A DNA stretch of 5,381 nt from ZLKRG08 sp051006515 (GTDB lineage: Bacteria; Actinomycetota; Actinomycetes; Nanopelagicales; Nanopelagicaceae): the NCBI GenBank assembly GCA_051006515.1, contig JBPCTD010000022.1:1-5381 (forward strand), read 5' to 3'. Of the stretch, positions 1-5,322 are shown in pieces. The position numbers were made by a program, and so were the translations under genes. The stretch's first letter is position 1, and every line of letters starts with the position of its first letter. Below the pieces are notes generated by a model. The model made no database searches. It saw only the letters and a program-made list of their open reading frames with translations, and was not told the origin of the DNA.

Positions 1-21
1 AAAGCACTTTCCAGAACAAAG

Positions 22-27
22 TAAGAT
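22..27 (+). promoter_or_regulatory. Candidate -10 box for tRNA-Met
   Basis: TAAGAT fits the TANNNT pattern and would place the transcript start near base 34, a few bases before the mature tRNA 5' end at 39. The matching -35 element would fall at or beyond the left edge of the window, so it cannot be judged. The call rests on one hexamer and its position. Confidence 0.3.
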
Positions 28-38
28 TTGCTCCGCAC

Positions 39-112
39 GAGGGGGTAGCTCAGTCGGTTAGAGCCCCGGACTCATAATCCGGTCGTCGTGGGTTCGAGCC
101 CCACCCCCCTCA
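39..112 (+). tRNA. tRNA-Met (anticodon CAT), elongator type
   Basis: A complete cloverleaf can be folded by hand. The acceptor stem is GAGGGGG (39-45) with CCCCCTC (105-111), followed by discriminator A112. The D-stem is GCTC/GAGC (48-51 and 61-64). The anticodon stem is CCGGA/TCCGG (66-70 and 78-82) around the loop CTCATAA, with CAT at 73-75. The T-stem is GTGGG/CCCAC (88-92 and 100-104) with loop TTCGAGC. No CCA is encoded, so a CCA-adding enzyme is needed. The first pair is G-C, and the anticodon stem lacks the three consecutive G-C pairs next to the loop that mark bacterial initiators, so this should be elongator tRNA-Met. A CAT anticodon could also belong to tRNA-Ile with a lysidine-modified C34, but the GGACTCATAATCC arm resembles actinobacterial elongator Met. 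A 19-base gap separates it from the convergent membrane-protein gene. Confidence 0.93.
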
Positions 113-131
113 CTTAAGGAGATATCTAAAA

Positions 132-539
132 TTAATGTTCTGGTTCCGAACTTTGATATTTCTTAATTACTTTCCAAGCCCAATAAAAGAGTGGGAATTG
201 AAGCAGCAATCTGCCATACGCAATTAATTGTGATGATAATTTTCGATCAGACCAATCGATTGCCATCTTTATATTTGCGGTGTAAACCGTAATAAATAAG
301 GCAAGGGCCGCAATTGCACCCCAAAGTCGAATTGATTTTCCTAGAATTAACTTTGCGCTATTGCTTACCAATACAATCCCGATGGCAATCTCTGCTATTC
401 CGCTTAGATAAGTCCAAAATCTAGGATCTCCCGGCAGAAAATCTGGCACGATTAAATCAAGCGGCTTTGGCACAATGAAATGTCCGATACCGGTAGCAAT
501 TAAAAAGATACCTAAATTTCTTCCTGGTGTTCGCTTCAT
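132..539 (-). CDS. DoxX-like four-helix membrane protein
   Basis: This is a 135-residue integral membrane protein with four predicted helices at about residues 8-24, 41-58, 72-92 and 105-124, and a charged C-terminal tail (KKYQSSEPEH). Family signatures of DoxX-like proteins are visible: GxGHFxxP near residues 17-24, xxPDFLP at 31-36, SGxxEI at 46-51 leading into helix 2, TANIKMA at 87-93, and RxxxQxxxxxWA at 110-121. The length is normal for the family. The molecular function of most DoxX-like proteins is not established; some relatives have been linked to thiosulfate or quinone oxidation and to redox stress, but nothing here picks a role. The ATG at 539 is preferred because the membrane topology starts right after it and a -10 box lies six bases upstream (546-551); there is no convincing Shine-Dalgarno site. 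The gene lies between two tRNA genes on the opposite strand and runs convergently toward tRNA-Met, with no hairpin terminator visible in the 19-base gap. Confidence 0.85.
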   Translation of the reverse strand: MKRTPGRNLGIFLIATGIGHFIVPKPLDLIVPDFLPGDPRFWTYLSGIAEIAIGIVLVSNSAKLILGKSIRLWGAIAALALFITVYTANIKMAIDWSDRKLSSQLIAYGRLLLQFPLFYWAWKVIKKYQSSEPEH

Positions 540-545
540 GTACGA

Positions 546-551
546 AACTTA
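546..551 (-). promoter_or_regulatory. -10 box for a leaderless DoxX-like mRNA
   Basis: On the minus strand TAAGTT matches TANNNT and is followed by exactly six bases (540-545) and then the ATG at 539-537. That spacing would start the transcript at or next to the A of the start codon. No good -35 hexamer lies 16-18 bases further upstream. The absence of a clear Shine-Dalgarno site supports leaderless translation. Confidence 0.45.
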
Positions 552-564
552 TCTCAATAAGCAA

Positions 565-570
565 TAAAAT
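565..570 (+). promoter_or_regulatory. Candidate -10 box for tRNA-Pro and the downstream phosphodiesterase
   Basis: TAAAAT matches the -10 consensus in five of six bases and would start transcription near base 577, just before the tRNA 5' end at 580. The bases at the -35 distance (around 541-548) do not resemble TTGACA. It shares the short 540-579 gap with the oppositely directed -10 box of the DoxX-like gene, so the two promoters are divergent and packed together. Confidence 0.4.
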
Positions 571-579
571 CTCCTAGCA

Positions 580-653
580 CGGGATGTAGCGCAGTTTGGT
601 AGCGCACCAGGCTGGGGGTCTGGGGGCCGCGGGTTCAAATCCCGCCATCCCGA
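580..653 (+). tRNA. tRNA-Pro (anticodon GGG)
   Basis: A complete cloverleaf folds by eye. The acceptor stem CGGGATG (580-586) pairs with CATCCCG (646-652), followed by discriminator A653. The C1-G72 opening pair is typical of bacterial tRNA-Pro. The D-stem is GCGC/GCGC (589-592 and 602-605). The anticodon stem is CCAGG/TCTGG (607-611 and 619-623) with one G-T pair, around the loop CTGGGGG, with GGG at 614-616 and G at position 37. The T-stem is GCGGG/CCCGC (629-633 and 641-645) with loop TTCAAAT. No CCA is encoded. It would read CCC and CCT proline codons. The ribosome binding site of the next gene begins two bases after the discriminator, so the tRNA and the mRNA must share a transcript unless an undetected promoter lies inside the tRNA. 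Confidence 0.95.
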
Positions 654-654
654 C

Positions 655-660
655 GGGAGG
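655..660 (+). promoter_or_regulatory. Strong Shine-Dalgarno site of the phosphodiesterase gene
   Basis: GGGAGG is followed by five bases and then ATG at 666, a near-ideal ribosome binding site that fixes the start codon. It begins one base after C654, the first base after the tRNA-Pro discriminator. CGGGAGG (654-660) also repeats the tRNA 5' acceptor strand CGGGATG (580-586) at six of seven positions. It is the only convincing Shine-Dalgarno site in the window. Confidence 0.8.
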
Positions 661-665
661 AAACT

Positions 666-1445
666 ATGAAGAAAGTAATTCTGATTGGCATTGATGGCTT
701 AATGCTCCATCGCGCAATCGATTCAGGGCGCGCTAAAACATTAAGTCAATTGAAGAACCAAAGTTTCTTTGTAGATACCGAAGTAGATATGCCCACCATT
801 TCTGGACCAAGCTGGTCAACTTTACTTACTGGCAAGCGGCAAGATACCCATAAAGTTATTAATAATTACTTTGTAGAGCACAATCTAAAGAGCGCACCAG
901 ACTTTCTTACCCAAGCGCTATCAATAAATGAAAATTTAATTACCTATGCTGCCGCAGGCTGGCCTCCTCTGATTGATTTAGCAGATGTTGGGCCAGTAAT
1001 TGCTGCCGGCAAACATTTGCGCTTTGTGCGGGATGGTGAAAGCAATGGTTATTTAAAAGTTGATAAAGAAGTTGCCGATCATGCAATCGAAACATTAACT
1101 GAAATTGGCCCAGATTTATCATTTGTTTACTTCTGTGGTGCCGACGAAGCCGGTCATCAACATGGAACGTTAAATGTGCCTTACTTTGATGCAGTCGAAA
1201 GAATTGATGGTTATGTGGCAGATATTTATCAAGTATTACTTAAGCGCAATCAAGAACTAAACGAAGAGTGGCTGGTGGTACTTGTTACCGACCACGGACA
1301 TCGCGACGAAGGTGGCCATGGTGGTGATTCTCCGCAAGAGCGAGCTTCATTTGTAATTGCGCATTCAATTAACGGAAATCATCCCGATTGGCCGGTAGAT
1401 ATACAGCCACATGACTTAGCTGATCGGTTATTAGAGCACTTATAA
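666..1445 (+). CDS. Type I phosphodiesterase / nucleotide pyrophosphatase family enzyme
   Basis: This 259-residue soluble protein belongs to the alkaline phosphatase superfamily, NPP (nucleotide pyrophosphatase/phosphodiesterase) branch. These enzymes hydrolyse phosphodiester or phosphomonoester bonds with two metal ions, usually zinc, and a Ser/Thr nucleophile. All seven expected active-site residues appear in order: D10 in IGIDG; S46 in PTISGPSWSTLLTG, aligned with the nucleophilic Thr of NPP enzymes; D160 and H164 in GADEAGHQHG; D209 and H210 in VTDHGH; and H218 in GGHGGD. No signal peptide or membrane segment is visible, so it is probably cytoplasmic, unlike many secreted NPPs. It is shorter than eukaryotic NPP catalytic domains, as usual for small bacterial members. 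The substrate cannot be read from sequence; nucleotides, phosphonates and glycerophosphodiesters are all possible. The start is fixed by GGGAGG five bases upstream. The gene directly follows tRNA-Pro, and its last six bases overlap the end of the convergent kinase gene. Confidence 0.88.
   Translation: MKKVILIGIDGLMLHRAIDSGRAKTLSQLKNQSFFVDTEVDMPTISGPSWSTLLTGKRQDTHKVINNYFVEHNLKSAPDFLTQALSINENLITYAAAGWPPLIDLADVGPVIAAGKHLRFVRDGESNGYLKVDKEVADHAIETLTEIGPDLSFVYFCGADEAGHQHGTLNVPYFDAVERIDGYVADIYQVLLKRNQELNEEWLVVLVTDHGHRDEGGHGGDSPQERASFVIAHSINGNHPDWPVDIQPHDLADRLLEHL
1440..1445. other. Palindromic hexamer holding two convergent stop codons
   Basis: TTATAA is its own reverse complement. On the plus strand it reads TTA-TAA (Leu-stop) and ends the phosphodiesterase; on the minus strand it reads the same and ends the kinase-like protein. 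Both proteins therefore end in Leu from the same six base pairs. There is no non-coding spacer for a terminator between the genes. Confidence 0.9.
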
Positions 1446-2348
1446 ATTACTTAGCTGCTGGTAGAACTCTTTAGAACCGAAATCTCGTTGAACATCTTGG
1501 TACTTCAGCATACCCCACTGCCAAAAATCAAAATCTATCTCTGATATTGAATCCTGAATTGAAGCCCACAAAGTCCAACCATATTTAGCTAAAACGGAAA
1601 AGAGCCAAGCTCTGGCAAATTTATCTTGCCGCGCTTGACCGTAATAGCCTCTTATTAGTTCATGCAAAACTTCAATATCCTGGCCAGATTCAGACCAAAT
1701 GTTTCCTAGCTCAAAGCAGGGATCATTATTTCCAGAGTACTCATAATCAATTAGCCAAACTTTCTGACCATCGTCAATAAAGTTAGCAGGAAGTAAATCG
1801 TTATTGCTTGGGACTTTTCCGGTGTCAGTGCGATCTAACACGCTTTGCAAATCTTCCTTGGCTTTTAAGAAGCTTGCATAACCATCAGGCAATCTAAATC
1901 CGCGATCGGTAACAATTTGCAAGTAGCGCGCTTGGATTTGAAACATATCAAAATCCAATTTGAATTTTGGTGCTCCGTGAAGCATTCTCACACTGTCAGC
2001 AATTCGTAAAGCATTATTTGCTACGTCCACTCCTTCAAAAGTCCTGCCTGGTAAGAAACCAATAACCAAAAGTCCGTGCTCAGGTTTGTAATCAAAAACT
2101 GGAGCCCCGATTCCTGCTTCGGCAGCTATTTTTGAATTATGAAATTCGTTATCGCGATCAATCGAAAGCAAGGAAGATTCATTGCTAGATATTCGCGCAA
2201 CATAATCACCATTAGCGGTTTCAACTTTGATGTTGCGATTAGTCAATCCACCAGATAATTCAGTGAGATTCTTGCGATTATGTAGGAATGGGGATTGATT
2301 TAAGATTTCTCCGAAGAGATTTTCCAGCTCCCCTGCTGACACCGCCAT
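1440..2348 (-). CDS. Choline/ethanolamine-kinase-like phosphotransferase (APH fold)
   Basis: This protein, 302 residues from the preferred start, has the aminoglycoside phosphotransferase / choline kinase fold. Such enzymes transfer the ATP gamma-phosphate to a hydroxyl on a small amine-containing molecule. Visible motifs, numbered from this start: nucleotide loop LSGGLTNRN (31-39); YVARI with R52 where a Lys/Arg is expected; a helix with E68 in DNEFHNSKIAAEAGIG; the catalytic loop NNDLLPAN with D184 and N189; and the metal-binding segment WLIDYEYSGNND with D201. GGLTN and IDYEYxGNN point to the choline/ethanolamine kinase branch rather than to drug-resistance APH enzymes. The position that is His in the common HND motif is Asn182 here. 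The ATG at 2348 is preferred: a TATCAT -10 box lies six bases upstream and the N-terminus then has a family-like length. Upstream ATGs at 2363 and 2447 would place the start inside the divergent promoter or the neighbouring coding region. The substrate is inferred, not shown; thiamine or another amino alcohol is possible. Confidence 0.82.
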   Translation of the reverse strand: MAVSAGELENLFGEILNQSPFLHNRKNLTELSGGLTNRNIKVETANGDYVARISSNESSLLSIDRDNEFHNSKIAAEAGIGAPVFDYKPEHGLLVIGFLPGRTFEGVDVANNALRIADSVRMLHGAPKFKLDFDMFQIQARYLQIVTDRGFRLPDGYASFLKAKEDLQSVLDRTDTGKVPSNNDLLPANFIDDGQKVWLIDYEYSGNNDPCFELGNIWSESGQDIEVLHELIRGYYGQARQDKFARAWLFSVLAKYGWTLWASIQDSISEIDFDFWQWGMLKYQDVQRDFGSKEFYQQLSNL

Positions 2349-2364
2349 TAACGGATGATACATT
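2336..2364 (+). promoter_or_regulatory. Promoter of the dehydrogenase gene, leaderless
   Basis: CTGACA (2336-2341; five of six match TTGACA) is separated by 17 bases from TACATT (2359-2364; four of six match TATAAT). TGA directly before the -10 hexamer also gives an extended -10 (TGn at 2356-2358). Six bases (2365-2370) then lead to the GTG at 2371, so the transcript should start at or beside the start codon. The -35 element lies within the first codons of the divergent kinase gene. This is the best promoter in the window. Confidence 0.65.
2355..2360 (-). promoter_or_regulatory. -10 box of the kinase gene, leaderless
   Basis: On the minus strand TATCAT fits TANNNT and lies exactly six bases upstream of the ATG at 2348-2346. 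The -35 region is weak: TTCGCC at 2382-2377, with 16-base spacing, matches three of six positions. The hexamer shares bases 2359-2360 with the -10 box of the divergent dehydrogenase promoter, so both cannot be opened by polymerase at once. Confidence 0.5.
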
Positions 2365-2370
2365 TCTGAG

Positions 2371-4818
2371 GTGCCCGGCGAACAGATAGCAAGCCAATTA
2401 CCTTCTCGCGCGAAAATCGTGATTATCGGTGGCGGCGTAGGTGGCACCTCAGTTGCTTACCACTTAGCGCAATTAGGTGAAACCGATGTGGTCTTAGTTG
2501 ATCGCAATGATTTAACTAGTGGTTCTACCTTCCACTCTGCTGGAATGGTCGGTCAATTAAGAGCTGATCCAACGTTAACTAAAATGAATATGCATTCGGC
2601 CAGCCTTTATCGCCAACTACAAGCTAGCGATACACCGCCTTCATGGGTGGAGTGTGGCAGCATCAAAATTGCTTCCAGCAAAGAACGCATGGAAGAGATC
2701 AGAAGGCAGATTGGTTGGGCTAAAACTTTTGGTCTTGATTTACATGAAATCTCTACTGCAGAAATCAAAGAGCGCTTTCCACTAATTAATTTAGAAGGTG
2801 TAGTTGGTGGATGCTTCATGACCACTGACGGTCAAGTTGATCCATCACAGTTAGCGCTTTCAATGGCGGCAGGTGCGCGTAATAAAGGTGTACAGATTCA
2901 TACTTTCACTAGAGTCTTAGAAATCAAAGTACAAAATGGTCGTGTCAGTTCGGTAGTTACTGATAAAGGAACCATTGAATGTGAAATTGTCGTTAACTGC
3001 GGCGGTATCTATGCTGCTGAAATCGGACGTTTAGTTGATGTTCGAATTCCAATTGTTCCTATGAGCCATCAATATCTAATCACGGAAAACTTCTTGGATC
3101 CTGCTGCTCCAGTGATGGCATCCTTACGCGATCCTGATAACTTGATTTATTTCAGACAAGAAGTTCAAGGTTTACTTATGGGTGGATATGAAAGAACTTC
3201 AAAACCCTGGAAAACTAGCCGCGAATCATTAGATGAGATTCCTAAGAACTTTAATAATATGTTGTTACCCGATGATTGGGATCGTTTCGAAGAGATTGCG
3301 GCAAACTCGCAGATGCGAGTTCCTAAGATGGCCGAAATTGGAATTAAAAGTTTTATCAATGGCCCAGAAGCTTTTACACCTGATAACGAGTTCTGTTTAG
3401 GTGAAACTGAAGTAGGTGGCTTCTATGTGGCAGCAGGTTACTGCGCACATGGCATTGCTGGTGCAGGTGGAATCGGAAAAGTAATGGCCGAATGGATTGT
3501 CGGAAATGAACCGCCGATGGATCTTTGGCATATGGATATCCGGAGATTTGGACCAGCTTACCAATCTCCTGCATTCACTCTCGATCGAATTCAAGAAAAT
3601 TACGAACAGTATTACGACATTCATTATCCGCAAGAAGAACGTCAAACGTGCAGACCACATAAGACTTCATCGGCATACAAATGGCATCAAGAAAATCAGG
3701 CAGAGTTCGGTGAGAAATCTAGTTGGGAACGGGTAAATTTCTATAGAAATCATGTGGGAACTGAATCCACCAGACCATTTGGATGGGCAGGTAAAAATTG
3801 GTCGAGCGCAGTTCAATTAGAACATGCCGCAACTCGCGAAGGTGCGGGAATTTTCGACGAATCTTCTTTTGCCAAACTAGAAATTAGCGGCGCTCGTGCT
3901 GGAGAATTCTTAGAGTTTGTCTGTGCCAACGATGTAGTTAAAGGTGTTGGCAGAACTACTTATACTCAAGCACTTAACTCCAAAGGCGGCATCGAATGTG
4001 ATTTCACCGTTACTCAATTGGAAACCAATAAGTTTTTGATAGTAACTGGTACGGCTTTTGCACATCATGATGCAGGTTGGTTAAAGAAATTGCGCCGTGA
4101 AAATGGATTCGAAGAAGTATCAATTACAGATGTCACGGAAAAATTGGCAATCTTCGGAATATGGGGGCCGAAATCAAGAACACTCCTCCAGAGTTTGACT
4201 ACGGCCGACTTGAGTAACTCTGCCTTTCCCTTTATGCATTCCAAAGAGATTGATATATCTGGAATTAACCTCCGCGCGACCCGTATTACATATGTCGGGG
4301 AATTAGGTTGGGAGCTTTACATTCCTGTTGATGGTGCACCAAAGATATGGGAAGCGCTTTATAACGCTGGCGGTTTTCCATGTGGTTATCGCGCCATCGA
4401 ATCTTTAAGGCTCGAAAAAGGATATTTGGCTTGGGGCGGAGAAATAAATACCGAATATAATCCTTATGAATCAGGCTTGGCATTTGCAATCTCAAAGAAG
4501 AAGAGCCATTTCTATGGCGCTAAAGCTCTAGAAAAATTAAAGGAACCAAAGCGAAAGCTTGTTCAGATCATCTTCGATGACATCAGACAAGTGCCACTTG
4601 GTAGCGAACCAATCAGATTCTCTGAACAAATAATCGGAAGAGTTAAAAGTGGCGGACAGGGATATACCGTCAATAAAGCCATTGCTTTTGCTTATCTACC
4701 CATTGAACACACCTCGCCTGGCACCAAATTAGAAGTTGAATTCTTTGGTACCTGGCATCAAGGCGTCGTTGCGCAAACTCCCCTTTATGATCCAAGTGGC
4801 GAAAAAATTAAGGCTTAG
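2371..4818 (+). CDS. Dimethylglycine/sarcosine dehydrogenase-like FAD enzyme with GcvT folate domain
   Basis: This 815-residue enzyme has the full DMGDH/SARDH layout. Residues about 13-370 form the DAO-type FAD domain: GGGVGG (20-25), D44 for the ribose, and TFHSAG with H55 at the place where the family attaches FAD covalently. MSHQYLITE (231-239) holds H233 and Y235; the His aligns with an active-site His of bacterial dimethylglycine oxidase. About 375-430 is the FAO_M linker (DLWHMDIRRFGP). About 435-700 is the GcvT-type folate domain: GGIECDFTV with D544, YVGELGWELY (641-650) and LRLEKGYLAWGGE (679-691). About 720-805 is the GcvT C-terminal barrel. The expected reaction is oxidative N-demethylation of dimethylglycine or sarcosine, with formaldehyde captured as 5,10-methylene-tetrahydrofolate; which methylamine is used is not resolvable. 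The cytoplasmic GTG start is chosen because an in-frame TGA lies at 2356-2358, the Rossmann strand starts 14 residues later, and a promoter fits a leaderless start. A methyltransferase gene follows 12 bases after the TAG, probably co-transcribed. Confidence 0.88.
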   Translation: MPGEQIASQLPSRAKIVIIGGGVGGTSVAYHLAQLGETDVVLVDRNDLTSGSTFHSAGMVGQLRADPTLTKMNMHSASLYRQLQASDTPPSWVECGSIKIASSKERMEEIRRQIGWAKTFGLDLHEISTAEIKERFPLINLEGVVGGCFMTTDGQVDPSQLALSMAAGARNKGVQIHTFTRVLEIKVQNGRVSSVVTDKGTIECEIVVNCGGIYAAEIGRLVDVRIPIVPMSHQYLITENFLDPAAPVMASLRDPDNLIYFRQEVQGLLMGGYERTSKPWKTSRESLDEIPKNFNNMLLPDDWDRFEEIAANSQMRVPKMAEIGIKSFINGPEAFTPDNEFCLGETEVGGFYVAAGYCAHGIAGAGGIGKVMAEWIVGNEPPMDLWHMDIRRFGPAYQSPAFTLDRIQENYEQYYDIHYPQEERQTCRPHKTSSAYKWHQENQAEFGEKSSWERVNFYRNHVGTESTRPFGWAGKNWSSAVQLEHAATREGAGIFDESSFAKLEISGARAGEFLEFVCANDVVKGVGRTTYTQALNSKGGIECDFTVTQLETNKFLIVTGTAFAHHDAGWLKKLRRENGFEEVSITDVTEKLAIFGIWGPKSRTLLQSLTTADLSNSAFPFMHSKEIDISGINLRATRITYVGELGWELYIPVDGAPKIWEALYNAGGFPCGYRAIESLRLEKGYLAWGGEINTEYNPYESGLAFAISKKKSHFYGAKALEKLKEPKRKLVQIIFDDIRQVPLGSEPIRFSEQIIGRVKSGGQGYTVNKAIAFAYLPIEHTSPGTKLEVEFFGTWHQGVVAQTPLYDPSGEKIKA

Positions 4819-4830
4819 TTAGAACTCGCT

Positions 4831-5322
4831 ATGGAAATCAGCCTTGACGATGCATATTCGTTAAAGAGTCCTGAAGATAATAAGGCTTTATACGCCAAAT
4901 GGGCGGATACCTATGAATCAGATTTCGTAGTAAATCAAGGATACGAGCATCCAAAAGTAATTGCTGAGATCTTTGATAAACAAGTACCAAATATCAATAC
5001 GGTTATTGATGTAGGCACTGGCACAGGTTTAGTTGGTTTATATTTAAAAAAATTGCGCAGCGCAATTGCTATTGATGGTGTAGATATTTCTCCAGAAATG
5101 CTGGAAGTAGCCAGAAGTAAAGGTGTCTACCGAAATCTTTACATTAGAGATTTAACCAAAGAAGTAATTGATACAGAAGCGCCTTATGATGCCTTAATCT
5201 GTATTGGAATATTTACACATGGACATTTGCCTAAGGAAGCCATCATGAATCTGTTGCCACTAGTTAGAAAAGATGGCTACTGTGTTATTGTCATCAATGC
5301 GAGATACTTTGAAGAATTTTAG
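4831..5322 (+). CDS. Class I SAM-dependent methyltransferase, apparently cut short by TAG
   Basis: The 163 residues before the stop carry a Rossmann methyltransferase core: an N-terminal helix region (AYSLKSPEDNKALYAKWADTY), motif I DVGTGTG (60-66) for SAM, acidic D85 in VDISPEMLEVARSKG at the end of strand 2, and the segment ICIGIFTHGHLPKEA before strand 5 (GYCVIVIN). The pattern resembles the METTL27-like (Williams-Beuren region) branch. The methyl acceptor is unknown. Strand 5 is reached only about eight residues before the TAG at 5320-5322, so the last helix and the beta 6/7 hairpin of the fold are missing. The same frame stays open after the TAG to the window edge with a helix-like sequence. 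The gene is thus probably interrupted by an amber mutation, or the codon is read through. It follows the dehydrogenase stop by 12 bases, with no Shine-Dalgarno site and no -10 box at leaderless spacing, which suggests coupled translation from the dehydrogenase mRNA. Confidence 0.8.
   Translation: MEISLDDAYSLKSPEDNKALYAKWADTYESDFVVNQGYEHPKVIAEIFDKQVPNINTVIDVGTGTGLVGLYLKKLRSAIAIDGVDISPEMLEVARSKGVYRNLYIRDLTKEVIDTEAPYDALICIGIFTHGHLPKEAIMNLLPLVRKDGYCVIVINARYFEEF
5051..5067 (-). repeat. Perfect 8-base inverted repeat with T-run on the minus strand
   Basis: AATTGCGC (5051-5058) and GCGCAATT (5060-5067) are exact reverse complements around a single A. On the minus strand the right arm runs into five more T residues (5050-5046), giving a hairpin followed by seven T, the shape of an intrinsic terminator for leftward transcription. 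A real loop would need the inner pair opened, leaving a 7-base-pair stem. It lies within the methyltransferase coding region (KKLRSAIAI). Chance is a fair alternative at this length. Confidence 0.4.

Noticed and set aside
113..131. AGATATCT palindrome (120-127) as a terminator between tRNA-Met and the DoxX-like gene
   Set aside because: The palindrome is AT-rich with no room for a loop and no adequate T-run on either strand, so it cannot be supported as a terminator.
135..230. Short plus-strand reading frame (ATG at 135, about 31 codons) preceded by AAGGAG at 117-122
   Set aside because: The spacing of 12 bases is too long for a good ribosome site, the frame is fully antisense to the well-supported DoxX-like gene, and the peptide shows no recognisable features.
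614..633. G-runs GGGGG-TCT-GGGGG-CCGC-GGG as a possible G-quadruplex
   Set aside because: These are the anticodon loop, anticodon stem, variable region and T-stem of tRNA-Pro, fully explained by the cloverleaf; a fourth clean G-tract is lacking.
2349..2447. Longer N-terminus for the kinase from ATG at 2447 or 2363
   Set aside because: The extra residues are low-complexity (MPPTPPPIITI) and antisense to the dehydrogenase FAD-binding region. 2363 lies inside the overlapping -10 elements, while 2348 has a -10 box at leaderless distance and gives a normal family length.
3374..3736. Open frames of 66-87 codons on the minus strand and a plus-strand frame of 79 codons inside the dehydrogenase
   Set aside because: They are shadows of a gene with continuous, family-like coding from 2371 to 4818; none has a ribosome site or recognisable motif.
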